Positions 31,079 to 34,015 of a DNA stretch of 34,015 bases are shown here, piece by piece. The stretch covers positions 1 through 34,015 of the forward strand of contig DUQO01000065.1 of NCBI GenBank assembly GCA_012837765.1, read 5' to 3'. The notes under the pieces were generated by a model. It was not told the origin of the DNA. It ran no database searches and saw only the letters and a program-made list of their open reading frames with translations. Made by a program: the position numbers and the translations under genes. Every line of letters begins with the position of its first letter. Positions within the stretch are counted from its first letter, which is position 1. The stretch comes from Mollicutes bacterium (GTDB taxonomy: Bacteria > Bacillota_I > Bacilli_A > RF39 > UBA660).

Positions 31079-32830
31079 ATGAACAAAATTAAGATAATGA
31101 GTGAAAATTTAGCTAATAAGATTGCAGCTGGAGAAGTTGTCGAAAAGTGTGTTTCTGTCATCAAAGAATTAGTTGAAAACAGTATTGATGCCGGTAGTAA
31201 AAATATAAAAATTGAACTTTTAGAATGCGGAATAAAAGAGATGAAAGTAACAGATGATGGAACAGGTATGAATAGTGAAGATGCTAAAACAGCCTTTCTC
31301 CCTCATGCGACAAGTAAACTTATCAATGAAGATGATTTGTTCCATATATCTTCTCTTGGTTTTAGAGGTGAAGCGCTTCCTTCTGTTGCGTCTATCAGTG
31401 AAGTTACATTAAAAACTAGCACTGGTGATGTAGGAACAGTTGTTAATATAAAAGGTGGTGTTATTCAAAAAATCGAAGCAGGTGATGCTAGAGTAGGTAC
31501 TGTTGTTACAGTAAGTAATTTGTTTTATAACACCCCAGCTAGATTAAAACACCTAGGGTCTTTATATTCTGAACTTGCAAATATAACAAATTATATTCAT
31601 AAAATTGCTTTATCACATAATAATATTTCTTTCACATTGATAAATGATGGAAAAGTATTGTTTGAAACAGATGGTAGTGGTAATCAATTGAAAGTAATAA
31701 AAGAAATATATGGACTAGATACAACCAAAAAGATGATTGAAATAAGTGCATCTAACGATGATTATGAAATCAATGGTTATATTTCAATGCCAGAAGTTAC
31801 AAAATCAAACCGTAATCATTTAATAACATTAGTTAATGGAAGAGTGGTTCGCAATACTGATTTAAATAGAGTTATAAATGAAGCTTATCATACTTATAAA
31901 CCAGAAGATAAGTATCCTATTGTTGTTATTAATATTTGGGTCGATCCAACTTTAATAGATGTTAATATTCATCCAACTAAAATGGATATTAAATTTAGTA
32001 AGTTTGAAGCTTTAAAAGAACTTATTGATACTGAAATTAAAAGCAAACTTAATAGTATTAGATTGATACCAAAGGTAGAAGTGAAAAAAGAAAAAACACC
32101 TGTAATACAAGAACAAACGTTGGAATTAGAAAGAGAAGAGAGTAAAGCTTTTAAAATAGAAGATGATACATCAGATTATAAAGCAAGTTTAATTTTAAAT
32201 AAAGAAGAATATGATGAACCAATAAAAATAGAGGAGGATACTAAAAAGATACCTGAGATGTATCCAGTTGGATTAGTAAAAGGGACATATATAATATGTC
32301 AAAATGAACTTGGTATGTATATGATTGATCAACATGCTGCAAAAGAAAGAGTAAATTATGAACATTATCTTCGTATGCTTGGGAATCCTAAAAACGATAG
32401 TATTGAGATGTTGTTTCCAATTACAATTGAATTTCCATATAATGAGTTTTTAATTATTAAAGAGAACCTTGATATTCTTCGTAATATGAATTTTACAGTA
32501 GAAGAATTAGGGACAAACACATTACTCTTTAGAGCACATCCTACATGGTTACCACAAGGATATGAAGAGGCTGCTATAAGAAAAATATGTGATTTGATTA
32601 CCATTAAAGAAAAAAGTTTTAGTGTTGAAAAATTTAATGAATCTATAGCTATAATATTAAGTTGTAAGTTAGCGATTAAAGCTAATGAGAATATTAGTCA
32701 TAGCGAGATGGAGACATTAATTGATTCACTAAGACAATGTAAGAATCCATATACATGTCCCCATGGGAGACCAACTGTGATTTTTTATTCAAACTATGAA
32801 CTTGAAAAAATGTTTAAAAGAGCAATGTAA
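31079..32830 (+). CDS. mutL: DNA mismatch repair protein MutL (with endonuclease motif)
   Basis: The 583-aa protein has a GHKL ATPase domain: IAAGEVV, ELVENSIDAGS, VTDDGTGM, HATSKL, GFRGEALPS. A linker and a dimerisation/endonuclease domain follow, with DQHAAKERVNYEHY (the DQHA(x)2E(x)4E metal motif), SCKLAIKANE and CPHGRPT. It should therefore be a nicking MutL, as in bacteria without MutH. mutS is not in the window; it is commonly next to mutL. RBS GGTGGT precedes the ATG. It ends in a hairpin terminator and is followed after one gene by miaA, a familiar partner. Confidence 0.97.
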   Translation: MNKIKIMSENLANKIAAGEVVEKCVSVIKELVENSIDAGSKNIKIELLECGIKEMKVTDDGTGMNSEDAKTAFLPHATSKLINEDDLFHISSLGFRGEALPSVASISEVTLKTSTGDVGTVVNIKGGVIQKIEAGDARVGTVVTVSNLFYNTPARLKHLGSLYSELANITNYIHKIALSHNNISFTLINDGKVLFETDGSGNQLKVIKEIYGLDTTKKMIEISASNDDYEINGYISMPEVTKSNRNHLITLVNGRVVRNTDLNRVINEAYHTYKPEDKYPIVVINIWVDPTLIDVNIHPTKMDIKFSKFEALKELIDTEIKSKLNSIRLIPKVEVKKEKTPVIQEQTLELEREESKAFKIEDDTSDYKASLILNKEEYDEPIKIEEDTKKIPEMYPVGLVKGTYIICQNELGMYMIDQHAAKERVNYEHYLRMLGNPKNDSIEMLFPITIEFPYNEFLIIKENLDILRNMNFTVEELGTNTLLFRAHPTWLPQGYEEAAIRKICDLITIKEKSFSVEKFNESIAIILSCKLAIKANENISHSEMETLIDSLRQCKNPYTCPHGRPTVIFYSNYELEKMFKRAM

Positions 32831-32855
32831 TTTGAATATCAATATTGATAGTTTT

Positions 32856-32882
32856 AAAAGATGAAATGATTTTCATCTTTTA
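32856..32882 (+). terminator. Terminator after mutL
   Basis: AAAAGATGAAA-TGAT-TTTCATCTTTT then ATTATTT. Confidence 0.7.
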
Positions 32883-32922
32883 TTATTTGTTACCATTTTT
32901 TATGATAAGAGAATAACAAAAC

Positions 32923-32950
32923 TTGACAAAAAATGTATTTCGAGTATAAT
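32923..32950 (+). promoter_or_regulatory. Consensus promoter of the Ala/Arg-rich repeat protein gene
   Basis: Perfect TTGACA (32923-32928), 16-bp spacer, perfect TATAAT (32945-32950). Confidence 0.8.
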
Positions 32951-32981
32951 AATGGCACATTTTACAAAAAGGGGGATAATT

Positions 32982-33464
32982 ATGATTGATTCAAGTTATT
33001 ATGCAAGAAGAGCAGAAGATGCAGCATCTTATGCCAGAAGGAATGCTGATAATTCAAAATATGCTTGTGTAAGAGCAGAAGATGCAGCGAGTACATCAAG
33101 ACGTTACGCTGAAAGTTCAGAATCTGCCGCACGAAAAGCAAAAAATGCATATGATGATGTGTTAGAAATTGTTAAAGAAGTACAAATGGCACTTGTGTAT
33201 ATTAAAGAAGAACAAGATAATATTAAATTACTAAAGAAGGGGTTCAAAGAAGAACATAGGAAAATGTATAAAGCTCTTGAAGAAGCAAAGTTACGAGAAC
33301 TAAAAAATCTTAGAACAATAAAAAAATTAAGTGATGAACTAGATAATATAAAAAATACTTTACAAAAACATTCAATTGATATTGAGCAATTGGAATGTGA
33401 CAAACCTGTTTCAGAACCTGTTGTAGAAAAGATTGGTACAACATATAGTTATAAAAAAAATTAA
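32982..33464 (+). CDS. Ala/Arg-rich repeat protein with coiled coil, unknown function
   Basis: This is a 160-aa protein. The ORF track begins at 32952, inside the likely transcription start region; AAAGGGGGA upstream of ATG 32982 decides the start. The first ~55 residues are repeats of about 10-11 aa around (Y/S)ARRAEDAAS / YARRNADNSK / CVRAEDAASTSRRYAESS, an amphipathic helix pattern seen in LEA-like or surface-binding helices. A DNA direct repeat, AGAGCAGAAGATGCAGC, underlies two of them. Residues 70-135 form a long charged coiled coil, and the tail is Pro/Val-rich. No signal peptide or membrane segment. It has a consensus promoter and terminator, so it is likely well expressed alone. Confidence 0.75.
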   Translation: MIDSSYYARRAEDAASYARRNADNSKYACVRAEDAASTSRRYAESSESAARKAKNAYDDVLEIVKEVQMALVYIKEEQDNIKLLKKGFKEEHRKMYKALEEAKLRELKNLRTIKKLSDELDNIKNTLQKHSIDIEQLECDKPVSEPVVEKIGTTYSYKKN

Positions 33465-33470
33465 ATTTTT

Positions 33471-33498
33471 AAGATCTATTACTACATAGATCTTTTTT
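33471..33498 (+). terminator. Terminator before miaA
   Basis: AAGATCTAT-TACTAC-ATAGATCTT followed by TTTT. Confidence 0.85.
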
Positions 33499-33525
33499 CA
33501 TGTTATAATTTTGTTAGGTGATAGT

Positions 33526-34015
33526 ATGAAAAAAATAATAGTAATTACAGGTCCAACAGGAGTTGGTAAAACAAAAATGTCAATTGAACTTGCAAAACAT
33601 TTTAACGGAGAGATTATCAATGCTGATAGTATGCAAGTTTATGAAGGTTTAGATATTGGAACAGCTAAAATATCAGAAGAGGAAAAAATGGGGGTTCCCC
33701 ATCATTTGTTTGATATAAAAAAGGTAGAAGAAGATTATTCAGTATATGATTACCAAAATGATGGAAGAAAGATACTAGATAATTTTGATGAAAATAAAAC
33801 CCCAATAATTGTAGGTGGTACAGGACTTTATATTAAGGCATTATTATATGACTATAATTTTTATAATAATGAAGAGAAATTTGATTTATCACATCTTACT
33901 AATCAAGAGTTGTTAGATGAACTTAAAAAATATAATAAAAATATCGATATCCATATAAATAATCGAAAAAGATTGGAACGTCGTTTAAATATTTATATGA
34001 ACAAGAAAGAGGAAA
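33526..34015 (+). CDS. miaA: tRNA dimethylallyltransferase MiaA (5' part, runs off window)
   Basis: About 163 N-terminal codons are visible, and the frame is open to the window edge, so it is missing from the ORF track. The P-loop GPTGVGKT, ADSMQVYEGLDIGTAK, VPHHLFD and IIVGGTGLYIKALLYDY are MiaA signatures. The enzyme adds a dimethylallyl group to A37 of tRNAs reading codons that start with U. It starts at ATG 33526 after AGGTGATAGT. Proximity to mutL is common in bacteria. Confidence 0.96.
   Translation, partial: MKKIIVITGPTGVGKTKMSIELAKHFNGEIINADSMQVYEGLDIGTAKISEEEKMGVPHHLFDIKKVEEDYSVYDYQNDGRKILDNFDENKTPIIVGGTGLYIKALLYDYNFYNNEEKFDLSHLTNQELLDELKKYNKNIDIHINNRKRLERRLNIYMNKKEE

Noticed and set aside
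1-34015. Mycoplasma genetic code (TGA = Trp)
   Set aside because: Trp is encoded by TGG throughout, and TGA ends several genes at the expected C-termini.

Overview
The window comes from a very AT-rich, low-GC Gram-positive bacterium that uses the standard genetic code: Trp is TGG, and TGA serves as a stop. The Bacilli-type primosome genes dnaB and dnaI, a Thr T-box upstream of thrS, the yqeG-yqeH pair, sigma-A-like promoters and a Bacilli-style pro-sigma-K all point to a spore-forming (or recently spore-forming) member of the Bacilli/Erysipelotrichales/RF39-like gut lineages. I cannot name a species.

Layout. 1-448: end of a Cys-rich, probably extracellular protein. 615-9797: a housekeeping block on the + strand (dnaB, dnaI, an unusual RNB-domain protein, a Thr T-box, a 72-aa helical protein, a TGS-less thrS, a DUF4116-like repeat protein, hemW, a dTMP-kinase-like gene). 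9806-20292: the highlight, described below. 20393-34015: ordinary chromosome with dinB, a pilin-like protein with a BspA-like tail, a heterodimeric ABC exporter, yqeG-yqeH, tRNA-Ile/Asn/Glu, a YigZ-family gene, a small helical protein, tRNA-Ser, exodeoxyribonuclease III, mutL, an Ala/Arg-rich repeat protein and the start of miaA.

The highlight is a sigK gene (mother-cell sporulation sigma factor) cut in two by a 9,788-bp element, a compact relative of the Bacillus/Clostridioides 'skin' element. The 5' part of sigK (with a pro-sequence) lies at 19936-20292 and the 3' part at 9806-10176, both on the minus strand. Both junctions share the 5-bp core AAATG (minus strand). Joining them there restores an uninterrupted 232-codon pro-sigma-K with the canonical ENEILMHFRS junction. 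The element carries its own large serine recombinase beside one junction and a tandem-HTH protein beside the other. Between them are a complete Type III restriction-modification pair (mod, res), a PD-(D/E)xK/DUF5655-type protein, a 57-aa ORF missing from the ORF track, and an unusual class I aminoacyl-tRNA-synthetase-like protein fused to an ASCH-like domain. The element therefore looks like a defence island living inside a developmental switch.

Two details appear worth special attention. First, the element ends rebuild a 44-bp dyad attP-like site with 10-bp arms, and the repaired sigK contains a shorter dyad attB-like site; both centre on the same AA dinucleotide. Second, the recombinase stop codon is completed by a chromosomal base. 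In the excised circle that stop would disappear, and the recombinase would read in frame through 12 codons into the HTH gene. Functions are inferred from motifs visible in the translations; no database search was possible.
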